This document shows positions 9,338 through 18,816 of a stretch of 64,000 nucleotides of DNA, piece by piece (within the stretch, counting starts at the first letter, position 1; every line of letters starts with the position of its first letter). The position numbers and the translations under genes were made by a program. The notes under the pieces were generated by a model that was not told where the DNA came from, did not search any database, and worked only from the letters and a program-made list of their open reading frames with translations. Source of the DNA: Pseudomonas salomonii (lineage in GTDB: Bacteria > Pseudomonadota > Gammaproteobacteria > Pseudomonadales > Pseudomonadaceae); contig NZ_FNOX01000005.1 in NCBI RefSeq assembly GCF_900107155.1, positions 186,001 through 250,000 of the forward strand, written 5' to 3'.

Positions 9338-10177
9338 TTAGATAGCTTGGCTGCGACGCGAGGCGGGCAGCAGTTTGGCAATAGGTTCGGCGCTCGCACT
9401 GTGCTGGCCGAAATTCGCGTTATAGGTGGCGATGATTTCGCCGGCGATGGAGATGGCAATTTCCACCGGCAGTTTGCCCTTCACCTCGGTGAGGCCCATG
9501 GGGCAGCGCATGCGTTGCAGGTGGGCGGTGTCGAAGCCGCGATCGCGCAGGCGGTGTTCGAACTTGACCCGTTTGGTTTTTGAACCGATCAGGCCGAAAT
9601 AGGCGAAGTCATTGCGCTTGAGCAGCGCGGCCGTCAGTTCCAGGTCCAGCGCGTGATTGTGGGTCATCACGATGCAGTAACTGCCCACCGGCAGGTCGGC
9701 AATTTCGTCGACCGGCTCTTCGCTGATGATTTTACGCACGCCCTGAGGGATGTGTTCCGGAAACTCTTGATCACGCGAATCAATCCAGCGCACCCGGCAC
9801 GGCAGGCTCGCCAATAACGGCACCAGCGCGCGGCCGACATGGCCGGCGCCAAATACCGCGATCTGCGCCTGCACCTGGCCCATGGGTTCGAACAGCAACA
9901 CCGTCACGCCGCCGCAGCACTGGCCCAGGCTGGCGCCGAGGCTGAAGCGCTCCAGATGGGTGTTCTGCTGGCCACGCACCAGCATGTCGCGGGCGATCTG
10001 CATCGCTTTGTATTCCAGGTGCCCGCCGCCGATGGTGTCGAAGGTGTGCGCGGCGCTGATCACCATTTTTGAGCCAGCGTTGCGCGGCGTGGAGCCAAGC
10101 TCTTCGATGATGGTCACCAGCACGCAGGGTTCACCCTGGTTCTGCAGGTCGGCGAGGGCGCTGATCCAGTTGTTCAT
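9338..10177 (-). CDS. xdhC: Xanthine dehydrogenase accessory protein XdhC
   Basis: A 279-residue cytoplasmic maturation factor that binds molybdenum cofactor and inserts it, after sulfuration, into the XdhB subunit. ATG at 10177 is preceded by GGAGG on the minus strand; an in-frame GTG two codons upstream is rejected. The N-terminal XdhC/CoxI part carries PCVLVTIIEELGSTPRNAG and GGGHLEY; the C-terminal Rossmann part carries FGAGHVGRALVPLL and GSKTKRVKFEHRL. A REP element separates it from xdhB, while guaD follows after 15 bases. Confidence 0.94.
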   Translation of the reverse strand: MNNWISALADLQNQGEPCVLVTIIEELGSTPRNAGSKMVISAAHTFDTIGGGHLEYKAMQIARDMLVRGQQNTHLERFSLGASLGQCCGGVTVLLFEPMGQVQAQIAVFGAGHVGRALVPLLASLPCRVRWIDSRDQEFPEHIPQGVRKIISEEPVDEIADLPVGSYCIVMTHNHALDLELTAALLKRNDFAYFGLIGSKTKRVKFEHRLRDRGFDTAHLQRMRCPMGLTEVKGKLPVEIAISIAGEIIATYNANFGQHSASAEPIAKLLPASRRSQAI

Positions 10178-10192
10178 AGTCACCTCCAGTCA

Positions 10193-10299
10193 GATCGTTC
10201 CCACGCTCCGCGTGGGAATGCATACCGTGACGCTCTGCGTCACAACAGCGGACGCAGAGCGTCCAAGGCGGCATTCCCACGCAGAGCGTGGGAACGATC
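10193..10299. repeat. Composite palindromic repeat, type A, copy 1
   Basis: A 107-bp element with inverted ends (GATCGTTCCCACGC ... GCGTGGGAACGATC). Each end is itself a hairpin (CCCACGC/GCGTGGG), and an inner inverted pair is built on GACGCTCTGCGT/GACGCAGAGCGTC. It lies between xdhB and xdhC, and its last two bases are part of the xdhB stop codon. Confidence 0.9.
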
Positions 10300-12685
10300 A
10301 AGCCAGTTCAGTCTCAACGGCTTTTGCAGCGCTCAACTGCCGCATCTGCTCACAGCCCCACAACACCCGCTCAGGCGTCGCCGGCGCATCAATCTGCGGC
10401 TGATGGCGATAGTCGCCCAAACTCGCCACGGCATCCTTGATCGCACACCACGACGCAATCCCGAGCATGAACGGCGGCTCGCCCACGGCCTTGGAATGGA
10501 ACACCGTGTCTTCCGGGTTCTTGCGGTTTTCCACCAGCTTCACACGCAAATCCAGCGGCATGTCCGCCACGGCCGGGATCTTGTAGCTGGCCGGGCCGTT
10601 GGTCATCAGCTTGCCCTTGTTGTTCCACACCAGCTCTTCCATGGTCAGCCAGCCCATGCCCTGGATAAAGCCGCCTTCGACCTGGCCGATGTCGATGGCC
10701 GGGTTCAGCGAGGCGCCCACGTCGTGGAGGATGTCGGTGCGCAACATCTTGTATTCGCCGGTGAGGGTGTCGACGATCACTTCGCAGCACGCCGCGCCGA
10801 ACGCGAAGTAATAGAACGGCCGACCCCGCGCCTGGCTGCGGTCGTAAAAGATTTTCGGGGTCTTGTAAAAACCGGTGCTCGACAGCGAAACCTGAGCGAA
10901 ATACGCCTGCTGGATCAGCGCCTCAAAGGTCAGGATCTGATCGCGCACGCGCACGTGGCCATTGTGGAACTCAACGTCCGCTTCACTCACGTCGTACTTG
11001 CGCGCAGCAAACTCCACCAGGCGCTGCTTGATGGTTTCGGCAGCGTTCTGCGCGGCCTTGCCGTTCAAGTCGGCACCGCTGGAGGCGGCGGTAGGCGAGG
11101 TGTTGGGCACCTTGTCGGTGTTGGTGGCGGTGATCTGCACGCGGTCGATCTCGACCTGGAATATTTCAGCCACCACCTGCGCGACCTTGATGTTCAAACC
11201 CTGGCCCATCTCGGTGCCGCCGTGGTTCAGGTGGATGCTGCCGTCGGTGTAAATGTGGATCAGCGCACCGGCCTGGTTGAGGAAACTGGCGGTAAACGAA
11301 ATACCGAATTTCACTGGCGTCAGTGCCAGGCCTTTTTTCAGAATCGGGCTGTGGGCGTTGTACAGGCGGATCGCTTCGCGGCGCTCGGCGTACTGGCTGC
11401 TGGCCTCAAGCTCGGCGGTCATTTCCTCGAGCATGTTGTGCTCGACGGTCTGGTAGTAGTGGGTGACGTTGCGTTCGGTCTTGCCGTAGTAATTGACCTT
11501 GCGCACCGCCAACGGGTCCAGCGCCAGATGGCGCGCAATGGCGTCCATGACTTCCTCGATGGCAACCATGCCTTGCGGGCCGCCAAACCCACGATACGCG
11601 GTGTTGGACGCGGTGTTGGTCTTGCAGCGGTGGCCGTTGACGGTGGCGTCGCCCAGGTAATACGAGTTGTCGGAGTGGAACATCGCGCGGTCGACAATCG
11701 AGTTGGACAGGTCCGGCGAACAACCGCAGTTGCCCGCCAGGTCCAGATTGATGCCGTGCAGGCGGCCGTTGTCGTCAAAGCCCACGTCGTATTCGATATA
11801 GAACGGGTGGCGCTTGCCGGTCATCAGCATGTCTTCGACACGCGGCAGGCGCATCTTGGTCGGCTGGCCGGTCAGGCGTGCAACCACCGCGCACAGACAC
11901 GCGGGGCTTGCGGCCTGGGTTTCCTTGCCGCCAAAACCACCGCCCATGCGGCGCATATCCACGACGATTTTATTCATCGACACGTCGAGTACTTCGGCTA
12001 CCAGCTTTTGCACTTCGGTGGGGTTTTGCGTGGAGCAGTAGACGATCATGCCGCCGTCTTCGGTGGGCATGACCGAGGAAATCTGGGTTTCCAGGTAGAA
12101 GTGTTCCTGGCCGCCGATATGCAGGGTGCCCTGGATACGGTTTTTCGCGGTGGCCAGTGCGCCCGCCGAATCACCGCGTTGGTGGGTGTGACTGTCGAGC
12201 ACAAAGTGCTTGTTGCGAAAGGCCTCCACCACATCCAGCACCGGTTCCAGGTCTTCGTATTCGATCACCGCCGCCATGGCCGCTTTGCGCGCGGTTTCCA
12301 GGTCGCGGGCGGCCACCGCCAGTACCACTTGGCCGACAAACTGCACGGTGTCGATGGCCAGCAACGGGTCGCCGGGCATCAGCGGGCCGATGTCTTTAAG
12401 GCCCGGCACATCTTCGTGGGTGATGGCGATGCGCACGCCGTCAAAGGCGTAGCAGGGCGCGGTGTCGATGCTGATGATGCGTGCGTGGGCGCGGTCGGAC
12501 ATGCGCGCATACAGGTGCAACTGGTTAGGAAACTCCAGGCGATCATCGATGTACTGCGCTTCACCGCTGACGTGCTTGGCGGCGCTGTCATGCTTGACGC
12601 TGCGGCCGACCCCGGAGGTCAGGTCCTGGGCAAACAGCTCGGCGAGTTCGGCCTGGGTTTTAACGACGGCGTGATGGTTAGACAT
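10298..12685 (-). CDS. xdhB: Xanthine dehydrogenase, molybdopterin-binding subunit XdhB
   Basis: A 795-residue large subunit that oxidises hypoxanthine and xanthine to urate with the molybdenum cofactor. Conserved segments seen: SGEAQYIDD at the N terminus, the Moco-contacting GGGFGGKETQ and RGFGGPQGM, the GGTEMGQGL loop, ATNTDKVPNTSPTAASSG, and the catalytic-glutamate motif VGEPPFMLG near the C terminus. The start overlaps the end of xdhA by 8 bases, so the two subunits are translationally linked. The stop codon is made partly from a REP element, an unusual boundary. Confidence 0.95.
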   Translation of the reverse strand: MSNHHAVVKTQAELAELFAQDLTSGVGRSVKHDSAAKHVSGEAQYIDDRLEFPNQLHLYARMSDRAHARIISIDTAPCYAFDGVRIAITHEDVPGLKDIGPLMPGDPLLAIDTVQFVGQVVLAVAARDLETARKAAMAAVIEYEDLEPVLDVVEAFRNKHFVLDSHTHQRGDSAGALATAKNRIQGTLHIGGQEHFYLETQISSVMPTEDGGMIVYCSTQNPTEVQKLVAEVLDVSMNKIVVDMRRMGGGFGGKETQAASPACLCAVVARLTGQPTKMRLPRVEDMLMTGKRHPFYIEYDVGFDDNGRLHGINLDLAGNCGCSPDLSNSIVDRAMFHSDNSYYLGDATVNGHRCKTNTASNTAYRGFGGPQGMVAIEEVMDAIARHLALDPLAVRKVNYYGKTERNVTHYYQTVEHNMLEEMTAELEASSQYAERREAIRLYNAHSPILKKGLALTPVKFGISFTASFLNQAGALIHIYTDGSIHLNHGGTEMGQGLNIKVAQVVAEIFQVEIDRVQITATNTDKVPNTSPTAASSGADLNGKAAQNAAETIKQRLVEFAARKYDVSEADVEFHNGHVRVRDQILTFEALIQQAYFAQVSLSSTGFYKTPKIFYDRSQARGRPFYYFAFGAACCEVIVDTLTGEYKMLRTDILHDVGASLNPAIDIGQVEGGFIQGMGWLTMEELVWNNKGKLMTNGPASYKIPAVADMPLDLRVKLVENRKNPEDTVFHSKAVGEPPFMLGIASWCAIKDAVASLGDYRHQPQIDAPATPERVLWGCEQMRQLSAAKAVETELA

Positions 12686-14126
12686 AAGCGGTCACCCGAG
12701 TCTCGATGTGCGGTGTTTGCAGTTCGATGAAGTATTTGCGCAGCAGGTTCTGTGCGCTGAGCAGGCGGTATTCCTTGCTGGCGCGGAAGTCCGACAGCGG
12801 GGTGAAATCCTGGGCGAGGGCGGCGCAGGCTTTCTCCACCGTGGCGGCGTTCCAGGTCGCGCCCACCAATACGGTTTCGCAGCTGTTCGCGCGTTTGGGC
12901 GTGGCGGCCATGCCGCCGAACGCCACGCGGGCGTCGCTGATCACACCGTTGTCGATCTTCAGGTTGAAGGCCGCGCACACGGCGGAAATATCATCGTCCA
13001 GGCGCTTGGAAACCTTGTAAGCCCGGAACAGCGTGTGGCCCTTGGGCACGATGATCTTCTCGATAAACTCACTGTCCTGGCGGGCGGTGACGCGGTAGTC
13101 GATAAAGTAATCTTCCAGCGCCAAGGTGCGACGGGTGTCGCCCTTGCACAGCACGATCTGCGCGCCGAGGGCGATCAGCAGTGGCGGCGAATCGCCGATG
13201 GGCGAGGCGTTGCCGATATTGCCGCCCAGGGTGCCCTGGTTGCGGATCTGCAGCGAGGCGAAGCGGTGCAACAAATCGCCGAAGTCCGGGTATTCGTGGT
13301 GCAGCGCGCTGTAGCAGTCGGACAGCGGTGTGGCCGCGCCGATTTCCAGGCGGTCGTCGAACGACTCGATGCGCTTCATCTCTTCAATGTTACCGACGTA
13401 GATCATCACCGGCAGCACGCGGTGAAACTGCGTGACTTCCAGCGCCAGATCAGTGCCGCCCGCCAGCAAGCGCGCCTGCGGGTAGGCGTCGTAGAGGTCG
13501 GCCAGGTCGGCCACGGTGAGCGGCACCAGGCAGCGTTTGTCGCCGCTGTTGAGTTCACCGGTTTGCGTGGGCGCGATGGCTTTGAGGCGGGCGATGGTCT
13601 CGGCCTGGCGGCTGTCGAACTGATCCACCGGCTTGTTGCAGCAGGCCTGTTCGGCGGCGGCCAGAATCGGGCGGTAACCGGTGCAACGGCACAGGTTGCC
13701 GGCCAGCGCTTCATGGGCTTTCTGGCTGTCGGGGGCGTCGCTGTTCTTTTGCAGGGCAAACAGCGACATCACAAAGCCTGGGGTGCAAAAGCCGCATTGC
13801 GAGCCGTGGCACTCGACCATGGCCTGTTGCACGCTGTGCAGTTGGCCTTGATGCTTGAGGTCTTCGACGCTGATCAGTTGTTTGCCGTGCAATGACGACA
13901 CAAACGTCAGGCAGGAATTGAGGCTGCGATAGCGGATCTGCTCCGCACCTTGAGTGTCGGTGTGCAATTCGCCGACTACCACGGTGCATGCACCGCAATC
14001 GCCGCTGGCGCAGCCTTCCTTGGTACCGGATTTGCCCAAATGCTCGCGCAAATAGTTGAGCACGGTCAGGTTGGGGTCCAGGGCGTGCTCGCTACGGAGT
14101 TCCTGGTTAAGTAAAAACTGGATCAC
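12678..14126 (-). CDS. xdhA: Xanthine dehydrogenase small subunit XdhA (FeS/FAD)
   Basis: A 482-residue electron-transfer subunit. It starts with GTG at 14126 (GTG ATC CAG) behind a GAGG ribosome-binding site. The N-terminal plant-type [2Fe-2S] domain has the cysteine set in GCASGDCGACTVVVG; a second [2Fe-2S] domain has CGFCTPGF and CRCTGYRPI. The FAD-binding domain follows (LLAGGTDLALEV, IRNQGTLGGNIGNASPIGD), then the CO dehydrogenase flavoprotein C-terminal domain. Electrons pass from Moco in XdhB through these centres to FAD and NAD+. It is the first gene of the xdh-guaD operon. Confidence 0.95.
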   Translation of the reverse strand: MIQFLLNQELRSEHALDPNLTVLNYLREHLGKSGTKEGCASGDCGACTVVVGELHTDTQGAEQIRYRSLNSCLTFVSSLHGKQLISVEDLKHQGQLHSVQQAMVECHGSQCGFCTPGFVMSLFALQKNSDAPDSQKAHEALAGNLCRCTGYRPILAAAEQACCNKPVDQFDSRQAETIARLKAIAPTQTGELNSGDKRCLVPLTVADLADLYDAYPQARLLAGGTDLALEVTQFHRVLPVMIYVGNIEEMKRIESFDDRLEIGAATPLSDCYSALHHEYPDFGDLLHRFASLQIRNQGTLGGNIGNASPIGDSPPLLIALGAQIVLCKGDTRRTLALEDYFIDYRVTARQDSEFIEKIIVPKGHTLFRAYKVSKRLDDDISAVCAAFNLKIDNGVISDARVAFGGMAATPKRANSCETVLVGATWNAATVEKACAALAQDFTPLSDFRASKEYRLLSAQNLLRKYFIELQTPHIETRVTAYV

Positions 14127-14182
14127 GGAAGGCCTCGCAGACTCATTATTGTTGTTAACCGCTTTGCGCCGAATCTAGTCAT

Positions 14183-14222
14183 GTCTGACTTTTCGGTCAA
14201 CGATTTTCTGACCAGAAGGTCA
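14183..14222. promoter_or_regulatory. Cluster of TGAC/GGTCA half-sites in the xdhA-gntR gap
   Basis: Within 40 bases there are TGAC (14185-14188), GGTCA (14195-14199), TGACC (14209-14213) and GGTCA (14218-14222). The two in the middle form an inverted pair with a 9-base spacer. They lie in the 280-base divergent gap between xdhA and gntR, a plausible operator for the adjacent regulator. No experimental link is known to me. Confidence 0.4.
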
Positions 14223-14406
14223 AGAAATTGCGATCGCAACCCTTTCAATTATGGTCCAGTCTTCTGGAACCGGTGTTTTTGCTGGCTTTTGGCTTTTCAG
14301 CGCTGCTTATTTCATGCCACATTCGCGCCTGTGGGCGTAGCGCCATCAGCCAGCCAATGCGCTACACTGCCGCGCTTGTACCGATAGCAGATTTTGAAGG
14401 GAAAAC

Positions 14407-15066
14407 ATGACGTTCAAGGCGCCGGACAGTCTCGCCGAGCAAATTGCTCACCACCTCGCCGAACGTATCATTCGCGGCGATCTCAAGCCTGGGGAGCGGA
14501 TCCAGGAACAGAAAGTCACGCTGGCACTCAATGTCAGCCGTGGCTCCGTGCGTGAAGCTTTGCTGATTCTCGAGCGCCGCCACCTGATCGCGATCCTGCC
14601 GCGCCGTGGCGCCCACGTCACCGAACTCACCGCGCACAAGGTGCAGAGCCTGTGCACGCTGATGGGCGAGTTGTACATATTGCTCGGCAATTCGGTGGCT
14701 GAGGGCTGGAAGGTTCAGGCCGACATGGCGCCGTTCCTGCAGATCCAGCAACGGTTGGTGGCCAGTTTCGAGCGTCAGGACATCCGTGCCTTCGTCGAAG
14801 AAAGCTTCAGTGTGATGCGCGCCGCGTACCCCTTCGCCAACAACCCGTACTTGCAGGAAACCGTCGAAAACCTGCAGCCGGCGATGAACCGTGCCTATTA
14901 CCTGGCCCTGGACCAGCGCAAGGCGGAGATGAGTGAGTACCTGACGCTGTTCGAGCACCTGCTCGCGGCGGTGCTCGCCCGTGACCTGCCGCAGATCCGC
15001 CAGGTGCTGTCGGCCTATTGCGAGCGCAGCAGCTCGCTGGTCATCGCTGCGTTGGCAGGCGCCTAA
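14407..15066 (+). CDS. GntR family transcriptional regulator, FCD type (upstream of smc)
   Basis: A 219-residue regulator with an N-terminal winged helix (about 8-72: GDLKPGERIQEQKVTLALNV then SRGSVREALLILERR) and an all-helical FCD domain. ATG at 14407 follows GAAGGGAAA. It is divergent from the xdhA operon, so purine catabolism is a reasonable but unproven target. Downstream its stop codon is two bases before the GTG of smc, so the two genes are probably co-transcribed, an odd pairing of a metabolic regulator with a chromosome-condensation gene. Confidence 0.88.
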   Translation: MTFKAPDSLAEQIAHHLAERIIRGDLKPGERIQEQKVTLALNVSRGSVREALLILERRHLIAILPRRGAHVTELTAHKVQSLCTLMGELYILLGNSVAEGWKVQADMAPFLQIQQRLVASFERQDIRAFVEESFSVMRAAYPFANNPYLQETVENLQPAMNRAYYLALDQRKAEMSEYLTLFEHLLAAVLARDLPQIRQVLSAYCERSSSLVIAALAGA

Positions 15067-15068
15067 GC

Positions 15069-18000
15069 GTGCGGCTCAAGTGCATCAAACTGGCGGGGTT
15101 CAAATCCTTCGTCGACCCGACCACGGTGAACTTCCCCAGTAACATGGCGGCGGTGGTCGGGCCCAATGGTTGCGGCAAGTCGAACATTATCGATGCCGTA
15201 CGTTGGGTGATGGGCGAGAGCTCGGCAAAAAACCTGCGTGGCGAGTCGATGACCGACGTCATCTTCAACGGCTCCACCAGCCGCAAGCCGGTGAGCCAGG
15301 CCAGCATCGAACTGGTGTTCGATAACTCCGATGGCACCTTGATCGGTGAATATGCGGCCTACGCGGAAATCTCGATCCGCCGCAAAGTGACGCGCGACAG
15401 CCAGAACAGTTACTTCCTCAACGGCACCAAATGCCGTCGACGCGATATCACCGATATTTTCCTTGGCACAGGCTTAGGCCCGCGCAGCTACTCGATCATC
15501 GAGCAGGGCATGATCTCCAAGCTGATCGAAGCCAAGCCCGAAGACCTGCGCAACTTTATCGAAGAAGCGGCCGGCATCTCCAAGTACAAGGAGCGCCGCC
15601 GCGAGACCGAAAACCGTATCCGCCGCACCCACGAAAACCTCGCCCGCCTGACCGACCTGCGTGAAGAGCTGGAGCGTCAACTCGAACGCCTGCACCGCCA
15701 GGCCCAGGCCGCCGAGAAGTACCAGGAATACAAGGGCGAAGAGCGCCAGCTCAAGGCGCAGCTCTCGGCCCTGCGCTGGCAGGCGCTCAATGATCAGGTC
15801 GGCCAGCGCGAAGCGATCATCGGCACCCAGGAAATCAGCTTTGAAGCGCTGGTGGCCGAACAGCGTAATGCCGACGCCAGCATCGAGCGCTTGCGTGACG
15901 GTCACCATGACCTGTCCGAGCGCTTCAATCTGGTGCAGGGGCGGTTCTACTCGGTAGGCGGCGATATTGCCCGGGTCGAGCAAAGCATCCAGCACGGCCA
16001 GCAGCGCCTGCGCCAGTTGCAGGATGATTTGAAAGAAGCCGAACGCGCGCGGCTGGAAACCGAGTCGCACCTGGGCCACGACCGCACCTTGCTGCTGACG
16101 TTGGGCGAAGAGCTGGACATGCTCACGCCCGAGCAGGAAATCACCAGCGCCGCCGCCGAAGAGGCCGCCGCCGCCCTCGAAGAAGCCGAAACCACCATGC
16201 ACGGCTGGCAGGAACAGTGGGACACGTTCAACCTGAAATCCGCCGAGCCGCGCCGCCAGGCTGAGGTGCAGCAATCGCGCATCCAGCAACTGGAAACCAG
16301 CATGGAGCGCCTGGCCGAACGCCAGCGCCGCATGCAGGAGGAGCGCGCGTTGCTCGCCGCCGACCCGGAAGACGCGGCGATCATGGCGCTGAGCGAGCAA
16401 CTGGCCGAAAGCGAAATGACCCTCGAAGAACTCGAGGCCAGCGAAGAACAACAAGTGGAGCGCCTGGAGCAATTGCGTCAGCAACTGCAACAGGCGACCC
16501 AGGCCCAGCAGCAGGCCCAGGGCGATTTGCAGCGGCTCAACGGGCGCTTGGCGTCGCTTGAAGCCTTGCAGCAGGCCGCGCTGGACCCAGGCACCGGCAC
16601 CGCCGAATGGCTGCGTGACCAGCACCTGGCCGAGCGTCCGCGCCTGGCCGAAGGCTTAAAAGTTGAAGCGGGCTGGGAGCTGGCGGTCGAGACCGTGTTG
16701 GGCGCCGACCTGCAAGCCGTACTGGTGGACGATTTTGGCGGTTTCGACCTGGCCGGCTTTGCCCAGGGCGATTTGCGTTTGCTCAGCCCCGCAGCCGATG
16801 GCACGCGAGTGCCCGGCAGTTTGCTCGACAAGGTGGAGGCGGCGATTGATCTGTCGCCATGGCTGGGCCAGGTCAAACCGGTTGAATCATTGGAGCAGGC
16901 CCTGGCCCAGCGCGGCCAATTGGGCGCCGGCGAAAGCCTGATCAGCCGAGACGGTTATTGGGTGGGCCGGCATTTCCTGCGCGTGCGTCGCGCCAGTGAG
17001 GCCGAGAGCGGCGTATTGGCCCGAGGCCAGGAAATCGTCAACCTGAGCGCCGAACGCGAAGAGCGCGAGGCCACCCTTGAAAGCCTGGAAACCGAACTGC
17101 AAACCCTGCGTGCCACTCAGCGCCAACAAGAGACCGGCCGCGAACACCTGCGCCGCCTGTTGCAGGACGAAGCGCGCCAGCAAGGCGAATTGAAAGCGCA
17201 GTTGTCGGCGAGCAAGGCCAAGGCCGAGCAACTGACCCTGCGCCGCACCCGCCTTGACGAAGAAGTGGCCGAGATGGGCGAGCAGCGCGCCCTCGAACAC
17301 GAACAGATCGGCGAGGCGCGCCTGCACTTGCAGGAAGCCCTCGACAGCATGGCGCTGGATACCGAGCAGCGCGAACTGCTGCTGGCCCAGCGCGACAGCT
17401 TGCGTGAACGCCTTGATCGCGTGCGCCAGGAAGCCCGTCAGCACAAAGATCACGCCCATCAGTTGGCAGTGCGCCTGGGCTCGTTGCAGGCCCAGCACAC
17501 CTCCACGCGCCAGGCCCTTGAGCGTTTGGAGATGCAGTCCGAACGCCTGACCGAAAAGCGTGAGCAACTGAGCCTCAACCTGGAGGAGGGCGAAGCGCCG
17601 CTGGAAGAATTGCGCCTCAAGCTCGAAGAATTGCTCGACAAGCGCATGACCGTCGACGAAGAACTCAAGACCGCGCAAATCGCCCTGGAAGACGCCGACC
17701 GCGAACTGCGCGACGCCGAGAAGCGCCGGACTCAGGCCGAGCAGCAATCCCAGCTGATTCGCGGCCAGCTCGAACAACAGCGCATGGAGTGGCAAGCCCT
17801 GACCGTGCGCCGCAAGACCCTGCAAGACCAGCTGCTCGAAGACGGCTACGACCTGCACGGCGTGCTCACTACCTTGACCGCCCAGGCCAACGAAAAAGAC
17901 GCCGAAGAAGAACTTGAGCGCATCGCCGCGCGTATCCAGCGCCTCGGCGCGATCAACCTCGCAGCCATCGACGAATACCAGCAACAGTCCGAACGTAAAC

Positions 18001-18557
18001 GTTATCTGGACGCCCAGGACGCCGACCTGGTCGAAGCACTGGACACGCTCGAGAACGTGATTCGCAAGATCGACAAGGAAACCCGTAACCGCTTCAAAGA
18101 TACCTTTGATCAGATTAATGGCGGTTTACAGGCGTTATTCCCGAAAGTTTTCGGTGGAGGCAGCGCCTACTTGGAACTGACGGGCGAAGATCTACTCGAT
18201 ACAGGGGTGACGATCATGGCGCGGCCGCCGGGCAAGAAGAACAGCACTATCCATTTGTTGTCCGGTGGCGAAAAGGCCCTGACCGCATTGGCCCTGGTAT
18301 TTGCGATCTTCAAGTTGAACCCGGCGCCGTTTTGCATGCTCGACGAAGTTGACGCGCCGCTGGATGACGCTAACGTTGGACGCTACGCTCGGTTGGTTAA
18401 AGAGATGTCCCAGACCGTGCAGTTCATCTATATCACCCACAACAAGATCGCCATGGAAATGGCCGATCAGTTGATGGGCGTGACGATGCACGAGCCGGGT
18501 TGTTCGCGATTGGTGGCGGTGGATGTCGAAGAAGCGATGGCGATGGTGGAATCCTGA
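15069..18557 (+). CDS. smc: Chromosome segregation protein SMC
   Basis: A 1162-residue ATPase that condenses and segregates the chromosome. GTG at 15069 gives the canonical start (V/M)RLKCIKLAGFKSF. The N-terminal head has Walker A GPNGCGKSNIID; two very long coiled coils (about 170-500 and 660-1000, rich in Glu, Gln, Leu and Arg) surround a hinge at about 510-650. The C-terminal head has the signature LLSGGEKALTAL and Walker B CMLDEVDAPLDD. Translation probably couples to the preceding gntR, two bases away. From family knowledge, Pseudomonas also carries MksB systems; only SMC is here. Confidence 0.97.
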   Translation: MRLKCIKLAGFKSFVDPTTVNFPSNMAAVVGPNGCGKSNIIDAVRWVMGESSAKNLRGESMTDVIFNGSTSRKPVSQASIELVFDNSDGTLIGEYAAYAEISIRRKVTRDSQNSYFLNGTKCRRRDITDIFLGTGLGPRSYSIIEQGMISKLIEAKPEDLRNFIEEAAGISKYKERRRETENRIRRTHENLARLTDLREELERQLERLHRQAQAAEKYQEYKGEERQLKAQLSALRWQALNDQVGQREAIIGTQEISFEALVAEQRNADASIERLRDGHHDLSERFNLVQGRFYSVGGDIARVEQSIQHGQQRLRQLQDDLKEAERARLETESHLGHDRTLLLTLGEELDMLTPEQEITSAAAEEAAAALEEAETTMHGWQEQWDTFNLKSAEPRRQAEVQQSRIQQLETSMERLAERQRRMQEERALLAADPEDAAIMALSEQLAESEMTLEELEASEEQQVERLEQLRQQLQQATQAQQQAQGDLQRLNGRLASLEALQQAALDPGTGTAEWLRDQHLAERPRLAEGLKVEAGWELAVETVLGADLQAVLVDDFGGFDLAGFAQGDLRLLSPAADGTRVPGSLLDKVEAAIDLSPWLGQVKPVESLEQALAQRGQLGAGESLISRDGYWVGRHFLRVRRASEAESGVLARGQEIVNLSAEREEREATLESLETELQTLRATQRQQETGREHLRRLLQDEARQQGELKAQLSASKAKAEQLTLRRTRLDEEVAEMGEQRALEHEQIGEARLHLQEALDSMALDTEQRELLLAQRDSLRERLDRVRQEARQHKDHAHQLAVRLGSLQAQHTSTRQALERLEMQSERLTEKREQLSLNLEEGEAPLEELRLKLEELLDKRMTVDEELKTAQIALEDADRELRDAEKRRTQAEQQSQLIRGQLEQQRMEWQALTVRRKTLQDQLLEDGYDLHGVLTTLTAQANEKDAEEELERIAARIQRLGAINLAAIDEYQQQSERKRYLDAQDADLVEALDTLENVIRKIDKETRNRFKDTFDQINGGLQALFPKVFGGGSAYLELTGEDLLDTGVTIMARPPGKKNSTIHLLSGGEKALTALALVFAIFKLNPAPFCMLDEVDAPLDDANVGRYARLVKEMSQTVQFIYITHNKIAMEMADQLMGVTMHEPGCSRLVAVDVEEAMAMVES

Positions 18558-18816
18558 GCCGGGCCTGGAAAGGATTTTGGTAGGGCGATGTAAGGCGATT
18601 TACCGGTCTGGCAAAAGTGGCAAATGGACATATTTGTTCAAGGCATTTTGACAGACGGTGTAAAGTTATCTTGGGTCGTGCTAGTTTAATGTCAAATTTT
18701 CGTATGCGTGGGCAAAACGTCAGTCAGAACATAGAGTTGGCGCCACGTTTTAAAGCGGTTTGGACGTTGCTAAACCCCTTATTTTTCAGCATTTTTTATT
18801 AGAGGCACGGGATTAC

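Noticed and set aside
10403..12730. A 775-codon plus-strand frame opposite xdhB
   Set aside because: Its His/Val/Gly-rich peptide is typical of antisense frames in GC-rich genes; xdhB carries all Moco-binding motifs.
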